Both the position numbers and the translations under genes were made by a program. 20,788 nt of DNA from GCA-003244245 sp036378735. GTDB lineage: Bacteria > Actinomycetota > Actinomycetes > Mycobacteriales > Pseudonocardiaceae. The notes under the pieces were generated by a model, which saw only the letters and a program-made list of their open reading frames with translations, was not told the origin of the DNA and did no database searches. Positions 14,815-20,788 of the stretch are shown here, one piece after another. Numbering within the stretch: the first letter of the stretch is position 1; each line of letters begins with the position of its first letter. Location: NCBI GenBank assembly GCA_036378735.1, contig DASUVX010000163.1:1-20788 (forward strand). Reading direction: 5' to 3'.

Positions 14815-15117
14815 ATGACGTATCAGACTGTCCACGGACCGATCACCAACGCGCCGTTGCGAGTCCGCCCGCCCTACGACCAGCGCGACGTCGCTGGCGA
14901 GCAGGCGACGAACGAGAATATTCATCAGTGGTGGGATCGTCGGCGCGCCGACGGACTGGCCGCGCTGCTCACACCACTGGAGGGTCTCGATGTCAGCGAC
15001 TACGAACGGCAAACTCTGTACTGGCTCACCGGCCGGGAGGACTCCACCATCGGCGTGGTGGCCGCCCTGCTGCACCGCGCCCGCGACGCCCACCCGCTGC
15101 CCATGCCACCGCGATGA
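14815..15117 (+). CDS. 100-aa protein of unknown function
   Basis: The frame starts at an ATG with GAGGAG immediately adjacent and encodes 100 residues. The middle is helical and charged (ENIHQWWDRRRADGLAALL), followed by LEGLDVSDYERQTLYWLTGR and a hydrophobic helix STIGVVAALLHRARDA. There is no signal peptide or membrane segment. Third positions are strongly G/C, supporting a real gene. I do not recognise the family. Its start is preceded by the 8-bp tandem repeat, so its expression may depend on the repeat number. Confidence 0.6.
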   Translation: MTYQTVHGPITNAPLRVRPPYDQRDVAGEQATNENIHQWWDRRRADGLAALLTPLEGLDVSDYERQTLYWLTGREDSTIGVVAALLHRARDAHPLPMPPR

Positions 15118-15279
15118 GCTCCCCCGGTGGGAACCCGCATAGGGCGGTAACGCGAAACCTCCAACCGCCGCCTACGCCCACCTCGCCGATTTCTCAAAGC
15201 TATGTCCTGGCCCATGGCCATCACCTTCGCTGACGCCAGGACTACGACCGCGTTCTCACCACGCCGGGAAGGACAGCCC

Positions 15280-15570
15280 GTGACCCGTCGGCCCACAGAC
15301 GTGCACGACCAGCTAGATCCCGCCGCGGCAGCAGCCTCGGTTGGCGCCTCGCCGCCGATACCCGCCGAAGCGCCACCCAGCAAGTTCACCGTCCTGCTCG
15401 ATCCCGACGCCGCCATTATCTTCGACCAGCTCGCCGTGGACATCCGCCGATTGCTCGGCCGCCGAGTCGCCAAAGGAGACCTGGTACGAGCCCTCATCGC
15501 CCTAGCCGCCGCCGACCTCACGCTGCGCGACCAGCTGCTCAACGAGCTTCGCACCCGTCCCCCGGCATGA
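15280..15570 (+). CDS. Small ribbon-helix-helix-like protein, possible ParB-type partition partner
   Basis: The GTG at 15280 has GGAAGGA 6 nt upstream; the frame extends back to 15202 without a better site. The 96-residue protein has a disordered Ala/Pro-rich N-terminus. Its C-terminal half contains a short strand (KFTVLLDPD), then helix IIFDQLAVDIRRLLGRR and helix AKGDLVRALIALAAAD. That strand-helix-helix order fits RHH DNA-binding proteins. As I recall, proteins with KFTVLLDPD...VRALI occur downstream of parA in actinobacterial plasmids and integrated elements. No ParA gene is visible here, so it may be an orphan or may act as a regulator. Confidence 0.55.
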   Translation: MTRRPTDVHDQLDPAAAAASVGASPPIPAEAPPSKFTVLLDPDAAIIFDQLAVDIRRLLGRRVAKGDLVRALIALAAADLTLRDQLLNELRTRPPA

Positions 15571-15713
15571 TGACACGCTGTTACAGCGGCTACCCGAAAG
15601 AATCCGATCGGCATCACCGCGACAATCCCGCGATGCTACTGCTGGCCACCACCCGGCGCCTGTGTGCCCTGCGGCGCAAGCTCAAGGCATCCCTGTGCCC
15701 CAGACCACCGGGT
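15571..15713. other. Intergenic sequence upstream of leader copy 2
   Basis: No gene is supported here. It separates the ribbon-helix-helix gene from the duplicated leader. Confidence 0.4.
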
Positions 15714-15895
15714 CCCCGACCAGGTCTTTGACAACCACCCAGCAACGTCGTCAGCCGCCGACGCGTCGTTGCCCCGACACACGGGCCCCTGAACAGACCG
15801 ATCTCCAACACGTCCCGATCGGAAGGACCACCACCATGACCATGGGCGACAGGATCAAGACCCGGCAGCAGCTGCTCGACGAACAAACTGACGCC
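15714..15895 (+). repeat. Duplicated leader plus gene start, copy 2
   Basis: This is the partner of 12110-12285 in the same orientation, 3.6 kb away. The leader here contains a TTGACA hexamer (15728-15733) where copy 1 has CTGGCA. No matching -10 box is obvious. Confidence 0.7.
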
Positions 15896-16255
15896 AATGC
15901 CCGGGCTACCCACGGCAACGACCGACATGATGAGAGCGCTCGCCCTCACCAGACGCATAACAGCACCGCGGAGCACGTGAACCAGGATGGGGCGGAGGTC
16001 CAAGGCGTGGATGCGGTGCGGCAAGAGTTGGAGCAGCTGCGCCAGCGGATGGCCGTGATTAAGGAAGAGGCCGCCGTCGAGGTGGACCGTAACTGGGCAT
16101 CACCGTGGCGAACCCAAGGCATGTTCGATCTCAAGGTGAAAACCAGGCTGACGAGTCACCAGGAGTATCGATCACTGCAGGACCGCGTCCGGGACGCCAC
16201 GGCTAGCCTGCCAGCGGAGTCCGACGCCGTCACGCAGACCAGCACGGCTAAGTAG
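15836..16255 (+). CDS. 139-aa coiled-coil protein of unknown function (intact copy)
   Basis: The ATG at 15836 has GGAAGGA 9 nt upstream; a second ATG follows at 15842. The 139-residue product starts MTMGDRIKTRQQLLDEQ, has a polar middle rich in His, Asn and Asp, and then a likely coiled coil (DAVRQELEQLRQRMAVIKEE). A C-terminal part follows with RNWASPWRTQGMF and EYRSLQDRVRDATASL. It has no membrane segment or signal peptide. It is hydrophilic and may be a DNA- or protein-binding accessory factor, but no family is recognised. The paralogue at 12226 is broken. The conserved leader suggests that both copies were under the same control. Confidence 0.6.
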   Translation: MTMGDRIKTRQQLLDEQTDANARATHGNDRHDESARPHQTHNSTAEHVNQDGAEVQGVDAVRQELEQLRQRMAVIKEEAAVEVDRNWASPWRTQGMFDLKVKTRLTSHQEYRSLQDRVRDATASLPAESDAVTQTSTAK

Positions 16256-16580
16256 GTTTGCTGCCCTACCCCTGGACTGGGCGCGGCCGAGTCGAAGGAG
16301 CCCGATGCGCCCCGAAGGCGAAGCGCGCGGTGCGTCACTCCGCGCACAGATCGGCGCCAAGTCGTTGACCACAGCAGGTAGCGAGTCGACGTGCTGAACG
16401 CTCTGTCGGTGCACGGAGATAGTCACGGGACAAGGGGCCGCGCAACGAAGCTGCTGAAGCAGCATTCTCAGTCAAACGTGATCAGGCCACGCGACCTTGG
16501 CGTGTGGGTGCCAAATAGGTCATCCACGGTGGTGACCTGCGACATCACCGGACCACAGTCATCAAGCATGATCGCCGGAC
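16256..16580. other. Gap with no supported gene
   Basis: About 325 bp lie between the coiled-coil gene and the transposase relic. I see no convincing frame, strong hairpin or repeat in it. Confidence 0.4.
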
Positions 16581-17092
16581 GTGGCGGTTCGACTGCTGTA
16601 TCTGATCTTCTGACAGCTCGTGGGCTAGTTGGGACTGCTGGCCGGTAGCTCACGATCGAAGAACCTGGAGATCCTGGTGCTTCGTCACGAAGTCGCCGTG
16701 CTACGCCGCCAGGTAAGCAGACCGCGTCTGTTCTAGGCGGATCGGGCGGTGTTCGCGGCGCTGACCCGGTGGCTGTCCCAGGCTGGCCGACTGCGTCGAA
16801 TCGTCGCCCCTGCCAACACGCCACGCGTCGCGTCCACCTCCTGGGCGTCACCACCAATCCCAGCGGCGCCTGGGTGGCCCAGCAGGCACGCAACTTTCTG
16901 ATGGACCTCGGCGACCGTGCAACCGAGTTCAGGTTTTTGATTCGGGACCGCGATAGCAAGTTCACCAGCGTTTTCGATGTCGTGTTCGCCAGCACCGGGC
17001 GAACGCGATCGCCGAACGATGGATTAGAACTCTCCGCCGCGAACTGCTGGACCGGATGATGATCATCAACCGCCGCGCCTACCACCGTCGAG
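16581..17092 (+). pseudogene. Integrase-core (DDE) transposase relic with stops and deletions
   Basis: From the GTG at 16581 the frame reads VAVRLLYLIF, then stops at TGA 16611, TAG 16626 and TAG 16734. Between the stops it carries the N-terminal pattern SKNLEILVLRHEVAVLRRQV, followed by ADRAVFAALTRWLS. After RRIVAP (about 16815) a large internal deletion joins to another frame, TRRVHLLGVTTNPSGAWVAQ, then LGDRATEFRFLIRDRDSKFT. A second deletion of roughly 40 bp removes the stretch before NAIAERWIRTLRRELLDR, which is again in another frame. It belongs to the same family as the remnant at 10231-10621. It cannot encode an active enzyme. Confidence 0.8.
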
Positions 17093-17115
17093 GAGCCGCT
17101 CTGGGGAGGCCTTCC

Positions 17116-17325
17116 ATGGAACTGCACGTCGATGACTTTGGTTGCGTGCGATGCAACGACGGCGAATGCCCCGCCTGTAACACGGTCCGGTACGTGGTCA
17201 ACTCATCGCACGGGCCGATGGGCTGGTGCCGGTGCGCCGCTCTCGCCGGGACCCCAGCGCGCCGCTACGACGATGCGGCAGCCGCAGCCGCTTACTCAGA
17301 CTGGACATTCGGCGGAACGGAGTGA
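17116..17325 (+). CDS. 69-aa Cys-rich protein, putative zinc-binding
   Basis: GGGGAGG lies 6 nt before the ATG at 17116, which sets the start; the frame is open upstream only through transposase sequence. The product has Cys at 10, 13, 18, 21, 38 and 40 (C-x2-C-x4-C-x2-C, then C-x-C after GPMGW) and a C-terminal Ala-rich helix ending in DWTFGGTE. The spacing suggests a small zinc ribbon or knuckle. I do not recognise the family. The gene begins about 25 bp after the end of the transposase relic, so it may have been brought close by that insertion. Confidence 0.6.
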   Translation: MELHVDDFGCVRCNDGECPACNTVRYVVNSSHGPMGWCRCAALAGTPARRYDDAAAAAAYSDWTFGGTE

Positions 17326-17551
17326 GCGATCACGATACGGACGCGATCGAGTTGCCGGGCCGGATGAGGAACGGCTTGCGGCATCCGCGCGGTGACTCGC
17401 CTTGATCACCCGGCCCGTAAGCCGATCCGTTGGGGGCGACGGCGTCCAGCTCGGCTGGTCGACTGCGTTGCTCATCCATTGGTTGCGTGATGTTGGTGAG
17501 CCAGCGAACTGGTGGGCTAGAGCGGTGACGGGATAATGGGCGGTGGATACG
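17326..17551. other. Intergenic sequence between convergent genes
   Basis: No gene is supported here. The stretch lies between the Cys-rich gene and the terminator of the cold-shock gene. Confidence 0.4.
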
Positions 17552-17590
17552 CCGGGAGCCCGCCTCCCTGAGGGGCAAGCGGGCTCCCGG
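17552..17590 (-). terminator. Terminator hairpin of the cold-shock gene
   Basis: CCGGGAGCCCGC (17552-17563) and GCGGGCTCCCGG (17579-17590) form a perfect 12-bp stem with a 15-nt loop. It begins 13 nt past the cold-shock stop codon on the minus strand. There is no U-tract, which is usual in high-GC actinomycetes. Confidence 0.85.
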
Positions 17591-17603
17591 TTACGCGGTG
17601 GGA

Positions 17604-17807
17604 TCAGACCGGGCGCACGCCGGTGGCCTGCAGGCCCTTGGTGCCTTGGCTGATCTCGAACTGCACGCGCTGTCCCTCGTCGAGGCTGCGGAAGCCGCTA
17701 GCGTCGATCCCCGAGTGATGCACGAAGACGTCGTTGCCGCCGTCGTCCTGGGAGATGAAACCAAAGCCCTTTTCCGCGTTAAACCACTTCACAGTTCCCT
17801 GTGCCAT
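17604..17807 (-). CDS. Cold-shock protein (CspA family)
   Basis: The ATG at 17807 has AGGAG 8 nt upstream and gives the classic 67-residue product. It is a single cold-shock domain with RNP1 KGFGFI and RNP2 VFVHHS, beginning MAQGTVKWFNAEKG and ending GLQATGVRPV. These proteins bind single-stranded RNA and DNA and act as RNA chaperones in the cytosol. The frame is open further upstream, but that part is the leader. The gene is monocistronic with its own terminator. The long gap upstream on its strand would hold a long 5' leader, usual for this family. Confidence 0.97.
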   Translation of the reverse strand: MAQGTVKWFNAEKGFGFISQDDGGNDVFVHHSGIDASGFRSLDEGQRVQFEISQGTKGLQATGVRPV

Positions 17808-18399
17808 GCGATGTGCTCCTAGACAGGTGGTTGGAGCCCGCACCGTGCGGGGTCCGGCCGGCCCTGGTGACACTGGCCGGCGTCCCATTGACGCAAGCCC
17901 TCGTCTCCAACTTGTTCCCGCGGGCGTGCATCACACGAACACTGAAACTGAACGACCTAAATCAATACTACCGCGGCGCTGTGTCATTTGTTCGGGTCGC
18001 CGCCTTGGCGCGAGCCTGCGCCAGGAGGTCAGCCGATCGGCAGCTGAGCCGGCAGCCTGTCGTAGGTCGGCCACCCGACGTGGCGGGCCCATCTACCCCC
18101 CTTCGTCTCACCGACGCCGATCCCCACGCTGCGGGATTTAACCGCCACCGGCGCACTGGTCGAGCACGCGCCTGGAGGATGCCGGGAAATCATGTGACCA
18201 TCATGGCCTCAGCGCCGCTGACCAACAGTCAGACCGACGATCCTGGAGGCGCTCGCCGGTCATGCCGCTGTCCGTGCGCACGGGTGCCGGCGCCGGCTAT
18301 GCCGAAGCGGCCGGCAAGGGATCCCGCTGCGACACGCCGACGGAGGTGTTCGCCGAAGCGCCAAAACCGTCGGGCCGCCCGGTAGCGGTCCACGATGTT
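17808..18399. other. Gap upstream of the cold-shock gene
   Basis: This holds the leader and promoter region of the cold-shock gene on the minus strand. An AT-richer patch (17940-17980) is the most promoter-like part. A plus frame at 17801-18385 is open but Arg/Pro-rich with no family pattern and starts inside the cold-shock gene, so I do not call it. Nothing else is seen. Confidence 0.4.
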
Positions 18400-18555
18400 C
18401 TAGACCAGGACCGCAAGCCCACCCGAAAGCCCTGACAACACCAACGGTGGACCCAAAGCACGATCAATATCCCGCTCAGGGATCCGCAACGAGCGTATAG
18501 CTGCCATGTGCTGCACCAGGTTTGCCCGGGCCCGTTGCCTTCTCCTTCGTCTAAT
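18400..18555 (-). pseudogene. Unidentified minus-strand gene end
   Basis: The minus frame ending at a TAG near 18400 reads VQHMAAIRSLRIPERDIDRA then LGPPLVLSGLSGGLAVLV. This looks like the end of a real protein (amphipathic helix, then hydrophobic helix), but the frame upstream is Arg-rich and runs antisense to a hairpin and the neighbouring gene. No family is recognised. It is probably a fragment. Confidence 0.25.
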
Positions 18556-18556
18556 C

Positions 18557-18602
18557 AGGTGCACACCTACGTGATGGCGCTGGAGGACGTGGGTATGCAC
18601 CT
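18557..18602 (-). terminator. Imperfect hairpin after the S66 peptidase gene
   Basis: AGGTGCACACCTACGT (18557-18572) pairs with ACGTGGGTATGCACCT (18587-18602): 14 of 16 positions pair, with a 14-nt loop. It starts 14 nt past the peptidase stop on the minus strand. Confidence 0.6.
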
Positions 18603-18616
18603 TCTTGGCTGACTCC

Positions 18617-19657
18617 TTAGACCAGGTGTTGGACGAGGGTGGCTGTCTCAGGCATGAGCTCGACAGTGCCCAACGCGCCGTTGACGATCGCCAGCTGTGG
18701 CGGGATGTGTCCGAGGTCGACGTCATAAAGCACCGGCACTAACAGATCACCAAGGGCGTGCACAAGCGCATCGTGCTGACTGAAATCACCGGACGGTGGC
18801 CCAGCCGAGCGGCCGACTAGCACGGCGTTGGCACGGTCAAACCAACCGGCCAGGCGCAAGTGGTGCAACATCCGCGCCGCCGTGACGGCCTCCGCCTCGG
18901 CGACTTCCACGTAGACGAGCAACCCCTCGGGCGCGTGTCGCGCGGCGAAGTCAGCAACATCGCCGTAGCGCGAGCCGGGCAGCATCGACACCGTCTCCAA
19001 ACAACCGCCAATCATCCGTCCCGTCGCGCGGACCTGCGCCGCCGCAGGGTCCGGTGCGCCGAGCAGCTTCCACCGCCCCGGGGTATTAAGCGTCATCTCC
19101 CGCACGTGCGGGTGGAAGGCATAGTGGTCGTGCCGGCCGCTGCGATAAGCCCTCGCGGCACCCTGCCGCAGCACGCCTCCGGCGGGCGCGGTGGCCGCAG
19201 CCAGCCACGGCAGCAGCGGCTCGGGGACCGCGCACGGGGTGTCCATCAGGTTGCTGCCGTGCAGGGTCGCGATCCCGGTACCCAGTGTCAGCGGCACCAT
19301 CACCGTCGTCAGATCTGAATAACCCACCAGCCACGTCGGCTCAGCCGCGCTGATCGCCTTGAAATCCAGCAGCGGCAGCAAATCGATGGCCAACTCCCCA
19401 CCCCAGGGCGGCACTACGGCGCGAATCGCCGGGTCGACGAGCATCGCCGTGAGCTCGGCAACCCGGGCGGACGCTAGGGCGCTGGTAACACCGGATCCGT
19501 CCATACAGTCGCCGACGACCACCTCATAACCCAAGCCGCGCAGGTGATCAATGCAGAAATCCAGCCGGGGACGCATCTCCCCACTTACTCCAGCGGAGGG
19601 TGAGGTCACCGCAATGCGGTCACCGGGTCCCAGCGGCGCGGGGTAGCGAATGCTCAC
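18617..19657 (-). CDS. S66 family serine peptidase (LD-carboxypeptidase / MccF-like)
   Basis: I prefer the GTG at 19657 (VSIRYPAPLGPGDRIAVTSP), which matches the usual N-terminus and has AGGGTGG upstream; a GTG at 19705 would add 16 residues. The 346-residue protein has the S66 pattern: GDRIAVTSPSAG at the start, nucleophile Ser114 in VGYSDLT, Glu in YVEVAEAEA (251 or 254) and His317 in GHIPP. S66 enzymes either trim cell-wall tetrapeptides at the L,D-bond or, in the MccF branch, cleave microcin C-like peptide-nucleotides and give self-immunity. MccF-like proteins are cytosolic, and no signal peptide is present here. I lean to the MccF-like side, but sequence comparison is needed. No microcin genes are nearby. 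The gene seems monocistronic. Confidence 0.85.
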   Translation of the reverse strand: MSIRYPAPLGPGDRIAVTSPSAGVSGEMRPRLDFCIDHLRGLGYEVVVGDCMDGSGVTSALASARVAELTAMLVDPAIRAVVPPWGGELAIDLLPLLDFKAISAAEPTWLVGYSDLTTVMVPLTLGTGIATLHGSNLMDTPCAVPEPLLPWLAAATAPAGGVLRQGAARAYRSGRHDHYAFHPHVREMTLNTPGRWKLLGAPDPAAAQVRATGRMIGGCLETVSMLPGSRYGDVADFAARHAPEGLLVYVEVAEAEAVTAARMLHHLRLAGWFDRANAVLVGRSAGPPSGDFSQHDALVHALGDLLVPVLYDVDLGHIPPQLAIVNGALGTVELMPETATLVQHLV

Positions 19658-20061
19658 GCGGCCACCCTGCCAAATCCCGCGATCGACGCGAAACCGTACA
19701 GGCACCCCGCTGGCCTGCTGCCGTGCTCCACCGGGGATCCCCTACTGATACGCCGGTCGGCTTCCAGGAAATCAACGGGCTGCCGCTACGATTCGTCATG
19801 CGAGCACGGTGATCACAGCACGGTGACTCAGGAAGCCATCAGCAAGCCAGCGCATAATTACCCAAGGTGAGCCCCCGGATGAAACGTCCTCTACTGCCGC
19901 TGTGCGCGCTGTCACGTGCCGCACACCGCAGCGACCGGGCTGCTGCGGCGTTCTCGGAGTTCCCGCCACAGATCATCGGAGCGGGCAGGTGTACGGATAG
20001 GGATCCCTACCGGACAGGCTGATCAACCTGGGTAGGCACTGCCGGGCGGCGGCGATGTGGG
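19658..20061. other. Gap with no supported gene
   Basis: This 400-bp stretch should contain the peptidase promoter on the minus strand. A short plus-frame tail (TDTPVGFQEINGLPLRFVMR, stop at 19812) looks slightly protein-like but has no start or family. Nothing else is seen apart from the direct repeat at 20011-20033. Confidence 0.3.
20011..20033. repeat. Short direct repeat left of the Smr gene
   Basis: This 23-bp sequence, with the core GCTGATCAAC, recurs at 20392-20414 in the same orientation with three mismatches. The two copies enclose the Smr gene. Confidence 0.6.
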
Positions 20062-20326
20062 TCATTTCCAGCGGAAGTGCACGAAGATTCGGCCGAAGTT
20101 ATTCGAGTCTTTCTCCACCCGGTGGTACAAAGACTTGATTTCTTTCTGCTCCAGGAAGCGCAGCACACGTTTCTTGAGCGCGCCGGAGCCCTTCCCGGGG
20201 AATGATCTCGACCAGCGTTGCCTTCGTGGCAACGGCCTCGTTGATGATCGCTTGCAGTGCGCGATCGATGTCACCACCTCGGTTGTAAATGTCGTGCAGG
20301 TCGAGCCTGAGCTTCATACCTGACAT
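20062..20326 (-). pseudogene. Smr-domain (MutS2 C-terminal-like) protein gene with a frameshift
   Basis: From the ATG at 20326 (or 20317) the minus frame reads KLRLDLHDIYNRGGDIDRAL and ATLVEIIP. The next frame continues GKGSGALKKRVLRFLEQKEI, KSLYHRVEKDSNNFGRIFVH, FRWK and a stop at 20062. The LDLH and GKGSG motifs are those of Smr domains, which bind or nick nucleic acids. One extra base in the run at 20197-20200 (four instead of three) explains the shift. The restored protein would be about 85-90 residues, normal for stand-alone Smr proteins of this type. It could be a true mutation or a sequencing error in a homopolymer. Two short direct repeats flank it. Confidence 0.75.
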
Positions 20327-20391
20327 GGTTGACCCGACGGCGTGATCGCAACAAGGCGACAGATCGTCAGTGTCCGGTTGCCGGGTCTTCC

Positions 20392-20414
20392 CGGACAAGC
20401 TGATCAACTTGAGT
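20392..20414. repeat. Short direct repeat right of the Smr gene
   Basis: This is the partner of 20011-20033 (20 of 23 identical). It lies 66 bp upstream of the Smr start. Confidence 0.6.
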
Positions 20415-20506
20415 GAAGAGGTCCTAAGCGATTTGCGAGTGATGTTCGTTAGCGATTCACGGGCGGGTGCCGGGTCGGTTGGCTGCCAGGGAATTGCGGC
20501 GTAGAT

Positions 20507-20783
20507 GCGCTCGCTTTTGCGGCAAGTGCGATCGGCGTCCGGTACCCGACCGTGTCGTCGCTGCCGCGGCGGCGCGGCGGCGCAGCCCACCGTGGCAACC
20601 GCGCCGTGTTGGGCTGTAAACAACTGGACGCGGCAACCCTCTCGCCCACGATCCGCCGCTGACCAGGCAAATCTCCCGCCATGCACGACTAAACCATGAT
20701 GGTGGAGGTACCTCCCGCCATGAGCTGCAGGGTCCTCCCTGCGCCAAGGACCCCTCTACCGCACACCACCACCATCCGGTGGG
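20507..20783. repeat. 280-bp diverged direct repeat, copy B
   Basis: This is the partner of 10659-10938, same orientation. The shared landmarks are GATGCGCTCGCTTTT at the left end, GCTGACCAGGCAAATC, GGTCCTCCCTGCGCCA and CCATCCGGTG. No transposase precedes this copy. Minus-strand frames are open in both copies with partly similar residues (ICLVS, KRAH), but the sequences are Arg-rich and I do not call a gene. Confidence 0.65.
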
Positions 20784-20788
20784 ACGGG

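Noticed and set aside
17801..18385. Plus-strand frame of 194 codons upstream of the cold-shock gene
   Set aside because: It starts within the cold-shock gene and is Arg/Pro-rich without any domain pattern.
20099..20686. Minus-strand 195-codon frame as one protein
   Set aside because: Only the part after 20326 is Smr-like. The upstream part overlaps the 280-bp repeat, and the last part is out of frame after the extra base.

Overview
The window is high-GC DNA with GTG starts, GGAGG-type ribosome sites and strong third-position G/C. Its families (a TIGR02680-type ATPase, a DUF5994 protein, an HrdB-like sigma factor, a short cold-shock protein) point to an actinomycete, perhaps in the Pseudonocardiales; the order is inferred from gene content only. 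It reads as an accessory region with many broken genes.

Left part (1-2570). The 5' part of a TIGR02680/JetC-like SMC-type ATPase runs off the left edge on the minus strand. Behind its start lie two gene fragments (winged-helix-like and Clp_N-like). A ribbon-helix-helix/PIN toxin-antitoxin pair follows, then a methyltransferase pseudogene with two frameshifts.

Metabolic cluster (2580-10021). In order: a TPR/LuxR-type regulator whose reading frame is cut by an in-frame TAG, an FAD-dependent oxidoreductase, an exported TPR protein, an alpha/beta hydrolase and a YUCCA/CzcO-type flavin monooxygenase. A 36-nt block containing the palindrome GTATC-N5-GATAC occurs upstream of both the regulator and the oxidoreductase (32 of 36 positions identical). 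It is a good candidate operator/promoter for one regulon. The hydrolase has a C-terminal frameshift, and the monooxygenase reads about 150 residues past its expected end into unrelated fragments.

Junction (9560-11190). Fragments of a second hydrolase, a TPR protein and an integrase-core transposase are packed together. They are followed by a 280-bp repeat, the 3' half of a tRNA-Ser(UGA) gene that looks like an attachment-site scar, and a strong hairpin. The orientation of the tRNA half predicts that an integrated element lies to its right.

Right part (11190-20788). A DUF5994 gene, a primary-type sigma-70 factor, several small orphan genes (a CxCGW protein, a 100-aa protein behind an 8-bp tandem repeat, a ribbon-helix-helix protein, a coiled-coil protein, a Cys-rich protein), a second transposase relic, a cold-shock gene with terminator, an S66 (MccF/LD-carboxypeptidase-like) peptidase and a frameshifted Smr-domain gene. 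One small orphan gene with its leader occurs twice (12.1 kb, broken; 15.7 kb, intact). The 280-bp repeat recurs at the right edge, so two diverged direct copies bracket about 9.6 kb. I see no CRISPR array, rRNA or complete tRNA.
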